From positions 248,001-312,000 of the forward strand of contig JBFXJP010000001.1 in assembly GCA_050174775.1 (NCBI GenBank): 64,000 nt of DNA, in the 5' to 3' direction. The stretch comes from CAYPGJ01 sp050174775. GTDB lineage: Bacteria > Planctomycetota > Phycisphaerae > Phycisphaerales > UBA1924. Position numbers and translations under genes: made by a program. The notes under the pieces were generated by a model, which was given only the letters and a program-made list of their open reading frames with translations, was not told the DNA's origin and did not search any database. The first letter of the stretch is position 1. Each line of letters starts with the position of its first letter. Positions 6,573-16,298 of this stretch are shown here, piece after piece.

Positions 6573-9227
6573 ATGCTTCGCATCATCCCGACCACCTCCA
6601 GCAAGCAAGCCCAGCGCTACTTCAGCACGTCCGACTACTTCTCCGAGGGGCAGGAATTAGTTGGGGTGTGGAGAGGGCGCGCGGCGGCGATGCTCGGGCT
6701 TACCGGCGAGATCCGGCAGCCGGACTGGGACGCGCTGTGCGACAACCGCGATCCGCGCAGCGGTGAGCGCTTGACCGCGCGGACACGCGGCATGCGGCGC
6801 GTCGGCTACGATTTCAGCTTCAATCCGCCCAAGAGTCTCTCGCTGCTTTACGCCCTGACGGGCGACGAGTGCATTCTCGACGCATTTCGCGAATCAGTCG
6901 GCGAGACGATGCGCGACATCGAAATGGACGCGCAGACGCGTGTGCGCCGAGAGGGCCTGAACGAGGACCGGACGACCGGCAATCTCGTCTGGGGCGAGTA
7001 CATCCACTTCACCTCGCGCCCTGTGGACGGCGTGCCCGATCCGCATCTTCATGCGCACTGCTATGCGTTCAACGCCACCTTTGACCGCGAGGAATCACGT
7101 TGGAAGGCTGCGCAGTTCGCGCGGCTCAAGCAGGACGGACCGTATTTCGAGGCGTTGTTCCATGCGCGGCTGGCCGACCGTGTCGCGCGGCTCGGACTGC
7201 CTGTCGAGCGCACGCGGACGGGCTGGGAAATAGCGGGATTTACGAAACAAACGCTCGACCGCTTCTCGCGCCGCACCGAGGAGATCGAGCGCATTGCAGA
7301 CGAGCGAGGAATCACCGACCCCGCCGAGAAAGACCAACTTGGCGGCAAGACGCGCGAGCGCAAGCGCAAAGACTTGTCGATGCCGCAGCTGCGCGACGTG
7401 TGGGCAAGCCGTCTCAACGATGACGAGCGGGAAACGCTCACCGCGATCGCGGCCCGCCTGGGAAAAGCGGCGCCGGCCCGCGACCGAGTTGCCGCCCGCG
7501 AAGCCGCCGAGCACGCGATTGCGCACTGCCTTGAACGTTCGGCGGTCGTGGGCGAGCGGCGCGTTCTGGCGGAAGCGCTGAAGCATGCCGTGGGACGGGC
7601 GAGCGCTCACGACGTGCAGCGTGAGGTAGCCGGGTTGCACATGATTCGGCGCGAACGTGACGGGCGCATGCTCGTCACCAGCCGCGACGTGCTGGAAGAG
7701 GAACGGCGGATGCTCGACTTCGCGCGGCAGGGCCGCGCAACCTGCCGGTCGCTGGGCTCGCCCGATCACAAGTTCGAGCGCGACTGGCTCGACACCGACC
7801 AGAAAGCCGCAGTGCGGCATGTACTCTCTTCGAAAGATCGCGTCATTCTGGTGCGGGGCGCGGCGGGCACCGGCAAGACAACGATGATGCAGGAAGCGGT
7901 CGCGGCGATAGAAGCCGGCGGCAAGCGTGTGTTCACGTTCGCGCCGTCGGCCGCGGCGAGCAGAGGTGTGCTTCAGACCGAAGGATTCAAAGACGCAGAC
8001 ACGGTCGCGCGGCTGCTTTGCGATGAGAAGCTTCAGGATGCCGTGCGCGGACAGGTGCTGTGGATCGACGAGGCTGGGCTGCTCGGTTCGCGCACCACGG
8101 CCCGGCTCTTCGACCTTGCCGAGCGCTCCGGCGCAAGGCTGATTCTGGCCGGCGACCGGGCGCAGCACGGCAGCGTTGAGCGCGGCGGCACGCTGCGGCT
8201 GCTTGAAGAGGAAGCGGGTCTGCCGGTGGCGTCGCTGCGGCAGATCAAGCGGCAACAGCACGCCGAGTACCGCCGCGCCGTCAAGTCGCTGAGCGAGGGA
8301 AAGGTCGCGGAAGCCCTGCGGTGCCTCGACGGGCTCGGATGGATCAAGGAGGTCGGCGACGAGAACCGCTATCAGGCGGTCGCGCAGGCTTACTTGGAGA
8401 GCGCGCGCCGGCCCGGCGACACGCTCGTCATATCGCCGAGCCACGCGGAAGCTCGCGAGGTTACGAACGAGATTCGCGTGAAGCTGCGCGACGAGAAGGC
8501 GATTGCCAAGACCGAGCGCGAAGTCGTGGTGCTCCGCCCCCTCCACCTCACCGAGGCGGAGCGGGCCGACCCGGTGAGCTACCTGCCGGGCGACACGCTC
8601 GTGCTCCATCAGAACATCCCCGGTCATTACAAGGGCGAGCGGCTGATAGCCGGCCGCGACGCGCTTCCCTTTGCCCACCCCGACCGGTTCTCGGTGTTCC
8701 GCCCGGATCGGCTGCTTCTTGCACACGGCGACCGCGTACGGATTACGAAGAACAGCAAGGCTGCCGACGGCGCCACGCGACTCAGCAACGGCGACATTCG
8801 CACGGTCGAATCCGTGTCGCCGGAAGGCGCGGTGACGCTTACCGGCGGCGTTGTGCTGCCTGCCGGGTTCGGCCATCTGGATTACGGCTACGTGACGACC
8901 AGCCACAGCGCCCAGGGCCGCTCGGTGGACCGAGTGATCATCTCTCAGTCATCGCTGTCGTTCGCAGCGTCGTCGCGCGAGCAGGCTTACGTTTCGGTCT
9001 CGCGCGGGAAGCACGAGGCGCTGATCTTCACCGACGACAAGGAGGCGCTGCGCGAAGCCGTGAGCGACGGCGACGCGCGGCTGACGGCGACGGAGCTCGT
9101 GACGTCGCCCGGCTTGAAGCCCCAGCGGCGAGCGAGCAGGCCGCCCATTCCAGTGCCGGTGCGGATACTGAACGAAGCAGGCACACCCACGCCGGAAAGG
9201 GCCGAGCATGAGCGACAGCGTGCTTGA
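6573..9227 (+). CDS. MobF (TrwC/TraI-type) conjugative relaxase-helicase
   Basis: An 884-residue relaxase. The N-terminal ~300 residues form the TrwC domain, with Tyr in the first 25 residues (Y16, Y22) as candidate nicking residues and the metal-binding His triad at H158, H160 and H162 (DPHLHAHC). A RecD-like helicase follows: Walker A GAAGTGKTT at 429-437, Walker B LWIDEAG, and a late HSAQGRS motif. The protein nicks at oriT, stays bound to the 5' end and unwinds the strand for transfer. It is a little shorter than plasmid TrwC (about 970 residues) and lacks a long C-terminal extension. The next gene overlaps its end by 20 bases. The coupling ATPase that should recruit it is encoded at 19,433-20,971. 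Confidence 0.92.
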   Translation: MLRIIPTTSSKQAQRYFSTSDYFSEGQELVGVWRGRAAAMLGLTGEIRQPDWDALCDNRDPRSGERLTARTRGMRRVGYDFSFNPPKSLSLLYALTGDECILDAFRESVGETMRDIEMDAQTRVRREGLNEDRTTGNLVWGEYIHFTSRPVDGVPDPHLHAHCYAFNATFDREESRWKAAQFARLKQDGPYFEALFHARLADRVARLGLPVERTRTGWEIAGFTKQTLDRFSRRTEEIERIADERGITDPAEKDQLGGKTRERKRKDLSMPQLRDVWASRLNDDERETLTAIAARLGKAAPARDRVAAREAAEHAIAHCLERSAVVGERRVLAEALKHAVGRASAHDVQREVAGLHMIRRERDGRMLVTSRDVLEEERRMLDFARQGRATCRSLGSPDHKFERDWLDTDQKAAVRHVLSSKDRVILVRGAAGTGKTTMMQEAVAAIEAGGKRVFTFAPSAAASRGVLQTEGFKDADTVARLLCDEKLQDAVRGQVLWIDEAGLLGSRTTARLFDLAERSGARLILAGDRAQHGSVERGGTLRLLEEEAGLPVASLRQIKRQQHAEYRRAVKSLSEGKVAEALRCLDGLGWIKEVGDENRYQAVAQAYLESARRPGDTLVISPSHAEAREVTNEIRVKLRDEKAIAKTEREVVVLRPLHLTEAERADPVSYLPGDTLVLHQNIPGHYKGERLIAGRDALPFAHPDRFSVFRPDRLLLAHGDRVRITKNSKAADGATRLSNGDIRTVESVSPEGAVTLTGGVVLPAGFGHLDYGYVTTSHSAQGRSVDRVIISQSSLSFAASSREQAYVSVSRGKHEALIFTDDKEALREAVSDGDARLTATELVTSPGLKPQRRASRPPIPVPVRILNEAGTPTPERAEHERQRA

Positions 9228-9618
9228 GCGGCACGGATTGCGGCCGGGCGGGCCGGTGAGCCGCATCCTCGGCGCCGAAGAGCCGGAACTCGGCGACGAG
9301 TTCGGCTGCTACGGCCTGTACCGTGGCGTGCGCGAACGGGCGGTGATGCTCGAACTGATCAAGCGGGACGGCCGGGTGACGGCGATCGGCTACGCGTGGA
9401 TTCACCGGATGGAGTACGACCCCAAGGGCCGGATCCTGCTGCATGCGGGCGACCAGATTGTCACCATCGTCGGGCGCAACCTCAACCGTTCAGGGACAGG
9501 CCAGCACGGCCTGTTCGCACTACTGACCCGGCATCGAGTGCCGTGGTTGAGAGAACTAGACCGCACCGGAGCGCTGCAGGCAGACGAATCGGAGGCCGTG
9601 ATCGATAGCATCGGCTAA
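9208..9618 (+). CDS. Unrecognised 136-residue protein coupled to the relaxase
   Basis: The start lies inside the last codons of the relaxase gene, with GGAAAGGG upstream, so the two are probably co-translated. The middle of the protein is strand-rich (RAVMLELIKRDGRVTAIGYA, GRILLHAGDQIVTIVGRNL), and the C-terminus carries a short helix (LRELDRTGAL). No family is recognised. Genes overlapping a relaxase in this way often encode a relaxosome or mobilization accessory factor, but nothing in the sequence proves that. Confidence 0.6.
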   Translation: MSDSVLERHGLRPGGPVSRILGAEEPELGDEFGCYGLYRGVRERAVMLELIKRDGRVTAIGYAWIHRMEYDPKGRILLHAGDQIVTIVGRNLNRSGTGQHGLFALLTRHRVPWLRELDRTGALQADESEAVIDSIG

Positions 9619-9726
9619 CGCAATGCCCTCGCGTGGCGTGCCGCGAGACGAGACAGTACCGTATCGGCGACAATCCGCGAACAGAGTGTTCGCTGATTGT
9701 TGGTTGGAATGAATGGGAGAGCAGGC

Positions 9727-12321
9727 ATGTTACCGTCCAGGGCATCGCTAATCGACTTCGCACAAATCCGGGATCGATTAATTGGAGTCTTAGATGGCTT
9801 AGCCGATGTGCTTAACGCGATCGAGCAATCTGGTCGTGCATCAGAGGCGCAGGTTGCTAGTCAGAATCTGAAGGAAAACAGGTTTCGGGTGGTGGTCATC
9901 GGCGAAATGAAGCGCGGAAAATCGACCCTCATCAACGCAATGCTGGGGGAAGAGCTTCTTCCTGCTAATCCCGGCTTGGCATGCACAGCGATTCCGATCC
10001 GAGTTACGTCAGGAACGGCTCGGCGGGCGTTATGCTACAAGCGCTCCGGAGAATCACCGCTCGAATGCACGCTGCCGCAGGAATCGATGTGGTTCTGGGA
10101 AGCAGTGACCATTCCTCCGAAGGAACTTCGAATCGGACCCGATGACGAGGCCTGGGCGATTCGCAACCATCCCTACGAACGCGCTGAAATCACTGCACCG
10201 ATCGGACTGTTGGAGTGTGGCGTCGAGTTGGAGGATTCGCCTGGACTCAACGAGGACTCAAGGCGGAGCGCGACGACTTGGAATCAGGTCGCGCACTCGG
10301 ATGCTGTCGTACTCGTACTGGATGGATTCAAAGTGGTTTCAGAGTCAGACCGAGAAGACCTGCAGCGGTTGTGGGATGTAGGCCGCGATCCGCGCGGTGT
10401 CTTTGTCGTATGGAATCAGATGGACAGGTACGGGGACAATCTAGTCGCTTTGGATCAAGCTCGCCAAGTCGCCACTGAGATTATCGAGGCGACAGGGATT
10501 TCTCGCGACCACATCTTCTTTGTGTCCGGACAAGCAGCGCTGCAGGGAAGACTCAGAGAGGATCGCGATCTGGTTGAGAAATCAGGGGTGCCTGCATTCG
10601 AGAACGGTCTTGGAGCGTTTCTGGTCCGCGAGCGTCGGGCGATTAAGCTTCTCACGCCGCTCAATATCGCACGGCAAACAGTCGAGGACGCCCTGGAAGG
10701 TCTCCTTCCTCGTCAGGTTCAGGTATGGTCGGAGCCAATACGAATCGCTAACGAGGGGATGGCTCAAGCGAAAAAGCTCACGCAGACTAGACGGCGAATA
10801 CGTGCAACACTGTCGGCGGATCTAAAGCGCGCGGCGGACGATTTCCGGGGCGAAGTCGCGGCGTCGGCAAGAGCCTTCGTCCAAGATAATCTGAACAGCA
10901 TAGAGGGTGCCGTGGACTCTGTTCCACTGACGTCATGGGAGGCCGTTTTCGAGTCGAAGGCTTCCATGCAGCGCCTGATGAAACGCGCGGAAGAATGGTT
11001 GCTCGAGCGGGCGCGCGACTGGGAGCGATCCCAGCTTGCGCTGCTCGCGGTCTCGCATCAAACCAACATCCGACGAGTGTCCGAAGAGGCGGCGATCGAG
11101 CTTGACGGTGTACGGGCTGATGCGGCCGAAATTGAGGAAAGGCTCTTGAGCGCCTCCGATCGAGTGGTGCGAGATGTTAGTGCCGCTTCTCGCACTGCAT
11201 CCCGCCAGCCGACTCAGGAAGATCTTGCGGCTCGTATCAGTTCGCTCGGCGCTTCTGCGGACTCGGGAATGTCTGTACTAGCCGGACTCGGCTTCGGCGC
11301 GGTAATCGGTGGCATATGTGCTGCGTGGTTGACGGCGTTGTTTCTATTGCCGTTCATGCTTGCGCTCATTCCTGCAATCGTGTTGGGCGGACTCGTGGCT
11401 GGCAAAAGCGCGGCGGGGATGTTGAAAGCTCGAGCCGGAGAAGCGATCCGACGCGCGATGCGCGAAGGCTCGGCTGGCTTGGAGGCTCGCTTGACGGCGC
11501 GCGTCGATGAGTATTGTGTTCAAATCGATAGAGCGATCACGGATTGGCTCGCGCCGAATGAGGCGGAGATAGATCGATGCCTCGCCGCGATTGAAGCGTT
11601 TTCGGTTCGGGCGCAGCAGGATTATCGCGATCGGCTCGCCAGCGTTGGCGAACTCGAAAGCCGCCTGCGGCGGATGGAGCTGGATATTGGTGAACTGGCT
11701 CGCGAGACTGATCCCGCACACGACGAAGAACGGCTGGCTGCGAGAATCGGTCGCGAGATCGAGGCAAAGCTTGCGGCGTTGCAACCGGCTAGGGACAGCC
11801 AGCAAGGCACTAGCGAGCATACCGAGGCGGTATCGGCACCAGAGCTCAAGCGCAAGCTGGGAGATACTTGGTTTCGTCTGCAGGCCGTAAAGGGTTACTT
11901 CGAGGAAGAAGGCCGGTGGAGGCCAGAAATGGAACTCAAGCTCGCGGCGATGTGGCTGTGGTGCAAGGATGTGCTATCGGCCACTGCAGCGCCGTTACAG
12001 GAACCAGCATTCCTGACGGTTGCGGCAATCGCGGTGAGCGAAGGCAGCACTCAGCCTCCGCACCCGAAGGAAGTTCGTAAGCGGTATCACGACGTGAAGT
12101 ATCAGATCGATCTCGTGAAGCTGCATGTGTTGATCACGGGAGCAACAGACGGATCTTACTTCAAGGATACAGATAACGCCGGTACGGCTCACGATAAGTT
12201 CTGTGCGGCGTACAAACGTGCTTACGACAAGCTGGTGCCCCCTGATCCGCGCGACGGAACTATGCGACCGGGAACCGTTATCGACGGGATACGGGAGAGA
12301 GACCCTTATAAGGCAGGATAG
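9727..12321 (+). CDS. Dynamin-like GTPase
   Basis: An 864-residue protein with a GTPase domain: G1 GEMKRGKST at 59-67, G3 DSPG at 170-173, G4 NQMD at 230-233. A long helical region follows, with two closely spaced membrane segments near 516-560 (LAGLGFGAVIGGICAAW, FMLALIPAIVLGGLV), then a second helical part. This is the bacterial dynamin-like plan; such proteins bind and remodel membranes, and several are implicated in membrane protection during phage lysis. The ATG at 9727 is preferred because GGGAGA lies just upstream; a TTG at 9697 would add 10 residues. It converges with the kinase gene at 12,477. Third-position GC is lower than in the relaxase, suggesting separate acquisition as cargo. 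A defence role is inferred from context. Confidence 0.82.
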   Translation: MLPSRASLIDFAQIRDRLIGVLDGLADVLNAIEQSGRASEAQVASQNLKENRFRVVVIGEMKRGKSTLINAMLGEELLPANPGLACTAIPIRVTSGTARRALCYKRSGESPLECTLPQESMWFWEAVTIPPKELRIGPDDEAWAIRNHPYERAEITAPIGLLECGVELEDSPGLNEDSRRSATTWNQVAHSDAVVLVLDGFKVVSESDREDLQRLWDVGRDPRGVFVVWNQMDRYGDNLVALDQARQVATEIIEATGISRDHIFFVSGQAALQGRLREDRDLVEKSGVPAFENGLGAFLVRERRAIKLLTPLNIARQTVEDALEGLLPRQVQVWSEPIRIANEGMAQAKKLTQTRRRIRATLSADLKRAADDFRGEVAASARAFVQDNLNSIEGAVDSVPLTSWEAVFESKASMQRLMKRAEEWLLERARDWERSQLALLAVSHQTNIRRVSEEAAIELDGVRADAAEIEERLLSASDRVVRDVSAASRTASRQPTQEDLAARISSLGASADSGMSVLAGLGFGAVIGGICAAWLTALFLLPFMLALIPAIVLGGLVAGKSAAGMLKARAGEAIRRAMREGSAGLEARLTARVDEYCVQIDRAITDWLAPNEAEIDRCLAAIEAFSVRAQQDYRDRLASVGELESRLRRMELDIGELARETDPAHDEERLAARIGREIEAKLAALQPARDSQQGTSEHTEAVSAPELKRKLGDTWFRLQAVKGYFEEEGRWRPEMELKLAAMWLWCKDVLSATAAPLQEPAFLTVAAIAVSEGSTQPPHPKEVRKRYHDVKYQIDLVKLHVLITGATDGSYFKDTDNAGTAHDKFCAAYKRAYDKLVPPDPRDGTMRPGTVIDGIRERDPYKAG

Positions 12322-12476
12322 AACAGTCTCTGGAGAGTTCGGAATAAGAGGTACTTGCCGCGCAAGCGCTTCTTTTGGAAAAGATGGGCTGCGACTGATT
12401 CGCAAGCAGAGTCTTTGGCCGCAACAGTCGAACCGGATCGGTATTCAGCAACCGCTGTAGCAGCAAATGCGTCAGT

Positions 12477-14399
12477 TCAGGCCAACGCGGAGAGAAGCGA
12501 CCGCTCAACAGACGACGTTGGGGCGCGGTGTGCGAGTATGAATCCAGAAACAATCGTTACCATGGCCAGATAGTCCTCCACCCCGCCACCATGCGCGGCG
12601 GCAACTTCTAGAACTCGCTTCCGAATTTGTTCAGCGCAAACAATAGCGAGCCGGCAGCAAGCCGAGGTCGCTACTGGGGGGTAGCGATCGAGCACCCTCG
12701 CGCTGGTCTCGCCGTTGACATAAATTGAGCGGAATAGCTGACTGAGTTCTCGCTCGTCGAGTATGGAGCGGAATGCAGCAGCACGAACGGTGGCGTCGAG
12801 CCGTACGAGGTCTTCCAGCGGATGACCAGGACCGCTTGCCTCGTAGTCGATAAACGCGGGGAGCCGGTCGACGAGCAAGAGGTTGCGCCCGTTGATGTCG
12901 CCGTGTACGATACCGCGACCAGCCAGTTGACGAAAGCGATCGACAGCTCGACTCGTCAAGGCTAATAGGTCGATTGCTTGTCCATCCTTGTCTCGGAGTT
13001 GATGCAGGATACCCCGCGTCCCGAGGCACTTAAGCGGCCAATCCAACCAGAACTCGCCTGGCTCGGTGCCAGGAGTCGGTACTTTGCGGTTTAGCTCCGC
13101 GAGGCGATCAGCAGCGCGGCACACCGCCGTCTCCAAGTCGGTGGCCAACCACGATGGGTCCACTGCGGTGTTCCACTCCTGTGCGCGGAGCCGTTCGATC
13201 TCGTCGTCGAGTGTTGGGGCAGCCTGAGAGGATTTGTCGGGGGCCGCCTGCAATCGGAAAGAAATCGCCGCACGACCCAGGTGTAAGTGCAAGGAAGGAT
13301 TGGTGAGATTTGGTTCCCAGTCGGCTATCCACCGCTGGTGACGTCGCAGTTCGCTGGACAGAGATTCGGGCTCGTGATGAAGCTTAACCACAAACGGACC
13401 GCCAGTATGCGGCTGAAGCATGTAAAGCCGCGCTCCTGAACGACCACCCGCAAGCTCGCGGGTTCCCAAACGACTGACAGAAACGGGATCTGACGGTCGC
13501 CGGCGGTCGGCGGCGATGAGGCGCAGCAGCCGAACATCTTGCTCGTCCACGCCGAGTGGAAAGAAGCCTGCGCCTTCCGCCGCGGTTAGCAGCTTGGCTG
13601 TGGCAAGCAGAGTCTGGACGTCTGCAGGACTCAGGGCGCAGTCACGTCCGTGGCAGAAGCGTTCGCCGTCTAACACACCGCAACGAGCATCTGAAGCGAT
13701 CGATATCGCGCGTGCCGCGACGGCTGTCGAGAGGCCGTCGGTGGCCATACGCGCGAAGAGGAACGTCGAGAGTTTCGCGACCGTCCTGATCGTAGCAAGC
13801 TGGCTTCCCTCATCGAGGCCCGACCACGCGGAGGACGCCACGACGAATCCGCATAATCCGCTGGGGCCCAATTGCTCAAGTTGACTGATGGTTTCGACAC
13901 GCAGGGAGCTGAGGCCAGAATCTCGGAGAAGCGCGGTGTTCTGCGTGTGCTCGCTTTCAGTACCGACGAGTGCCACGCCGAACATTGCGCCGAACGCGGG
14001 CGAGTCGCCATCTGCGGGTGCCACACGTTCAGCAGTAACCCCGCGTTGGGGTGCCGGCACAGTGGCATCCAACAAAGAGACGATGGCCAGCGGGCGGAAC
14101 TCCGGCGGTAATGCCGCGCGCACGGCATTGAGCGCATTTGGAGCAGCGGCTCGAAGGCTGGTCAGAAAGCTGGCGAGGTCACTGATCGCCGGGCTGAGCC
14201 GATCGACGAGCAGTCGGATTCGCCTATCTCGTTCTCTGGTTGGTAGCGTCTCCGCGTTGGCAATTACCGACACCGCAGCCATCAGCGCCCGCGCTGGGTC
14301 TTCGGGACCGGGGGGCGCGCACAACGACGTTGCCACAGCGTCGAAGGCGCTGGCGCTCGCCGAACCCAGACCAACTAATGGAGGGTCTGTTGCGGTCAT
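12477..14399 (-). CDS. Receiver-like plus APH-type protein kinase/phosphotransferase
   Basis: A 640-residue protein in two halves. Residues ~1-300 are helical, then Rossmann/receiver-like (GVALVGTES, LCGFVVASS). From ~300 there is a kinase-fold domain with a glycine loop GGRSG at 318-322, a beta-3 lysine in FVVKLHH, a catalytic loop HGDINGRN starting at H499 (D501), and a metal-binding IDYE (D518). These motifs belong to the aminoglycoside/choline kinase superfamily and all key residues are present, so it should be active. It follows the ABC-ATPase gene by nine bases on the same strand. The arrangement recalls receiver-TCAD9 type conflict-system proteins, but I cannot confirm that family. The substrate is unknown; its position suggests a defence pair with the ATPase. 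Confidence 0.65.
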   Translation of the reverse strand: MTATDPPLVGLGSASASAFDAVATSLCAPPGPEDPARALMAAVSVIANAETLPTRERDRRIRLLVDRLSPAISDLASFLTSLRAAAPNALNAVRAALPPEFRPLAIVSLLDATVPAPQRGVTAERVAPADGDSPAFGAMFGVALVGTESEHTQNTALLRDSGLSSLRVETISQLEQLGPSGLCGFVVASSAWSGLDEGSQLATIRTVAKLSTFLFARMATDGLSTAVAARAISIASDARCGVLDGERFCHGRDCALSPADVQTLLATAKLLTAAEGAGFFPLGVDEQDVRLLRLIAADRRRPSDPVSVSRLGTRELAGGRSGARLYMLQPHTGGPFVVKLHHEPESLSSELRRHQRWIADWEPNLTNPSLHLHLGRAAISFRLQAAPDKSSQAAPTLDDEIERLRAQEWNTAVDPSWLATDLETAVCRAADRLAELNRKVPTPGTEPGEFWLDWPLKCLGTRGILHQLRDKDGQAIDLLALTSRAVDRFRQLAGRGIVHGDINGRNLLLVDRLPAFIDYEASGPGHPLEDLVRLDATVRAAAFRSILDERELSQLFRSIYVNGETSARVLDRYPPVATSACCRLAIVCAEQIRKRVLEVAAAHGGGVEDYLAMVTIVSGFILAHRAPTSSVERSLLSALA

Positions 14400-14408
14400 A
14401 AGTTCTAA

Positions 14409-16298
14409 TCAGCCAAGAGCTGCGGCGTAGCGCTCGTGGCGAGTCTTGAAGGCCTCTTTGCCCCCCTCTAGGATTCGAATAATGTCCGCCTTCCTTTCGT
14501 CGACCGTGCCAGCGCCGCACGGAGCAGCTTTGCGAGGTCCGTCCATCTCCATCACTATGATGCGTTGAGCATCTCCAAGGACCGGGATGTTGGCGTTGTG
14601 CGTCACGAAGATCAGCTGACGCTTCGCGCTCAGCGATTTGATGCGGTCGATGAGGTTGTGGAATACAAACGCGTTGTCCAGATCGTCCTCGGGCTGGTCT
14701 ACGATTAGCGGATGGTCCGCGTCGCGCAGAATGAGCGGCAGCAGCGCTGTAGCCATCTGTCCTTTGGAGAGTTGATTCAATGATCGAGGCTCGCCGCGCA
14801 CGACCATTGTGATTTCCAGCCCATCTTCTGGCACGATGGTCTCCAGATCAAACAGGCGCGAGTTGTCGACTAGGTGCCCGATCAGGCGTGTCATCTGCCC
14901 GATGTCGCGTCCTAGTGAATCCGCCAGCCGCTTAGCGTCCCCTGCCTCCACGATGTCGACCAAATCGGATGCTCGTACACGCTCAGCGAGATCTCGCGCA
15001 ACCTCTGCCTGGTTACGAAGGTTGGACCGTTGCAGCAGTTCTTCCACTAATTTACGGTGCGGTTCGGTAAGGGCACCTTGTTGTAGAGTGAGCACGATCT
15101 GCCGCCCATACTCTGCGTTAATTGCCTCCACTTGGGTCAGGCGGAGGGCGTAGAGTTCGTCTGCGGCCGCATCGCGCTGGGCCCTGAGATCAGCGCGGTG
15201 AGCTAGGTCGCGAGCTTGGTCTTCTCGGAGTTTACCGAGTTCCGCGGCAGTGGTCTCCATCGAGCTGATCGAAGTGCGCAGCGCATCTTCGGTCTTTAGT
15301 GCCTCGTTTACGCTCTGTTGCTCTTTGCGGAGGTCGTAGAAGTGCGCACTCTGTTTCTCGTGTTCGGCAGCGAGTTGTTCCATGGCGGCACCGAGATTGG
15401 GAGCCTTCTCAATGGTGGCTCGCACGTCAGCCAGCGACTCCGCGAATGCGTTTAGTGCCTGGCCAATACTGCGAGCAGCCTCGGCTTCGAGGGTGTTCGC
15501 GAATTCTGCGCCGTCGCGAAGTGCCTGCTCGTCCGCGAGCAATGTCCTGGCGTTAGCAAACGCCCTCTCGCGAGCTTCAACAGCTACGCGAAGTCGCTCG
15601 TAGGCCTTGCGCCGGAGGTCGTACGCCTGACGCTCGGCCTCGAGCGAGGGAGAAAGTGCGGGGCGATTAGCCTGAACGTCAGCGAGTTGGCGCCGGTGTG
15701 CCTCCAGTTCCCGCACTTTCGCCTCGCGTGAGTCGATCTCGGGCCTGCGCTCTCGGAGGGCATGCCCCAAATTTTTTAGGTCACCTGTGATTCTCTTGCG
15801 GAGTGCCGCGAGTTCGTCTACGCGTCGCTGGTTAGGGCGGTCGATGAGAGCGAGGCGTCTCTGCGGCTGCTCGGCGATTGTCTGAAGGTCGCCTTGTGAA
15901 TAGATCTCGATCCGCTGCTGCACGCCGCTGCCGTCGATCTGCTGTACGCCGTCGCGGAAGACCCGAGTTGGTGACTGGATGTTGCGCTCTAGAACATACG
16001 TCGGGTCGGCGGGGTCTTTCTGCCGCGCAAGCGTGCAACGAGCTGTCCCGCCAGCAAGTGTTTCAACGATAAGGCCGGCACGCGGCAGTGGCGCTGCTCC
16101 ACCCGAAAGTGCCGGAACTGAAAGCATGGGACGCACACGATCGGGCTCGCTGTCGAAAACGAATCGGACTGTCTCGACAATCGTCGATTTGCACGTGCCG
16201 CGGGCGCCGATGATGCAGTTTAGGCCTGGCGAGAACTTAATCGGGCATGCGTGCAGGTAGCCTGCTGTGGTCTCAAGTGAATCGAGCGTCCATGTCAT
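14409..16298 (-). CDS. TrlF-like ABC/SMC-type ATPase with coiled coil, lacking a PHP domain
   Basis: A 629-residue ATPase with Walker A GARGTCKST at 31-39, a long Arg/Glu/Ala-rich coiled-coil insertion (about 170-420), the ABC signature LSKGQ at 510-514, Walker B PLIVDQPEDDLDN at 525-537, and a distal FVTHNANIPVLGDA. The DQPEDDLDN and THNANIPVLGDA combination is characteristic of the TrlF/Spaf_1101-type anti-phage ATPases, which usually have an N-terminal PHP phosphoesterase; here the protein starts directly with the ATPase. The start at 16,298 is set by GGGAGGCGAGA; an upstream ATG lacks a site. The Walker A region has Cys (GTCKS) in a position usually Gly/Ala. It forms a two-gene operon with the downstream kinase. 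A sensor of aberrant DNA or phage structures is a reasonable guess. Confidence 0.78.
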   Translation of the reverse strand: MTWTLDSLETTAGYLHACPIKFSPGLNCIIGARGTCKSTIVETVRFVFDSEPDRVRPMLSVPALSGGAAPLPRAGLIVETLAGGTARCTLARQKDPADPTYVLERNIQSPTRVFRDGVQQIDGSGVQQRIEIYSQGDLQTIAEQPQRRLALIDRPNQRRVDELAALRKRITGDLKNLGHALRERRPEIDSREAKVRELEAHRRQLADVQANRPALSPSLEAERQAYDLRRKAYERLRVAVEARERAFANARTLLADEQALRDGAEFANTLEAEAARSIGQALNAFAESLADVRATIEKAPNLGAAMEQLAAEHEKQSAHFYDLRKEQQSVNEALKTEDALRTSISSMETTAAELGKLREDQARDLAHRADLRAQRDAAADELYALRLTQVEAINAEYGRQIVLTLQQGALTEPHRKLVEELLQRSNLRNQAEVARDLAERVRASDLVDIVEAGDAKRLADSLGRDIGQMTRLIGHLVDNSRLFDLETIVPEDGLEITMVVRGEPRSLNQLSKGQMATALLPLILRDADHPLIVDQPEDDLDNAFVFHNLIDRIKSLSAKRQLIFVTHNANIPVLGDAQRIIVMEMDGPRKAAPCGAGTVDERKADIIRILEGGKEAFKTRHERYAAALG

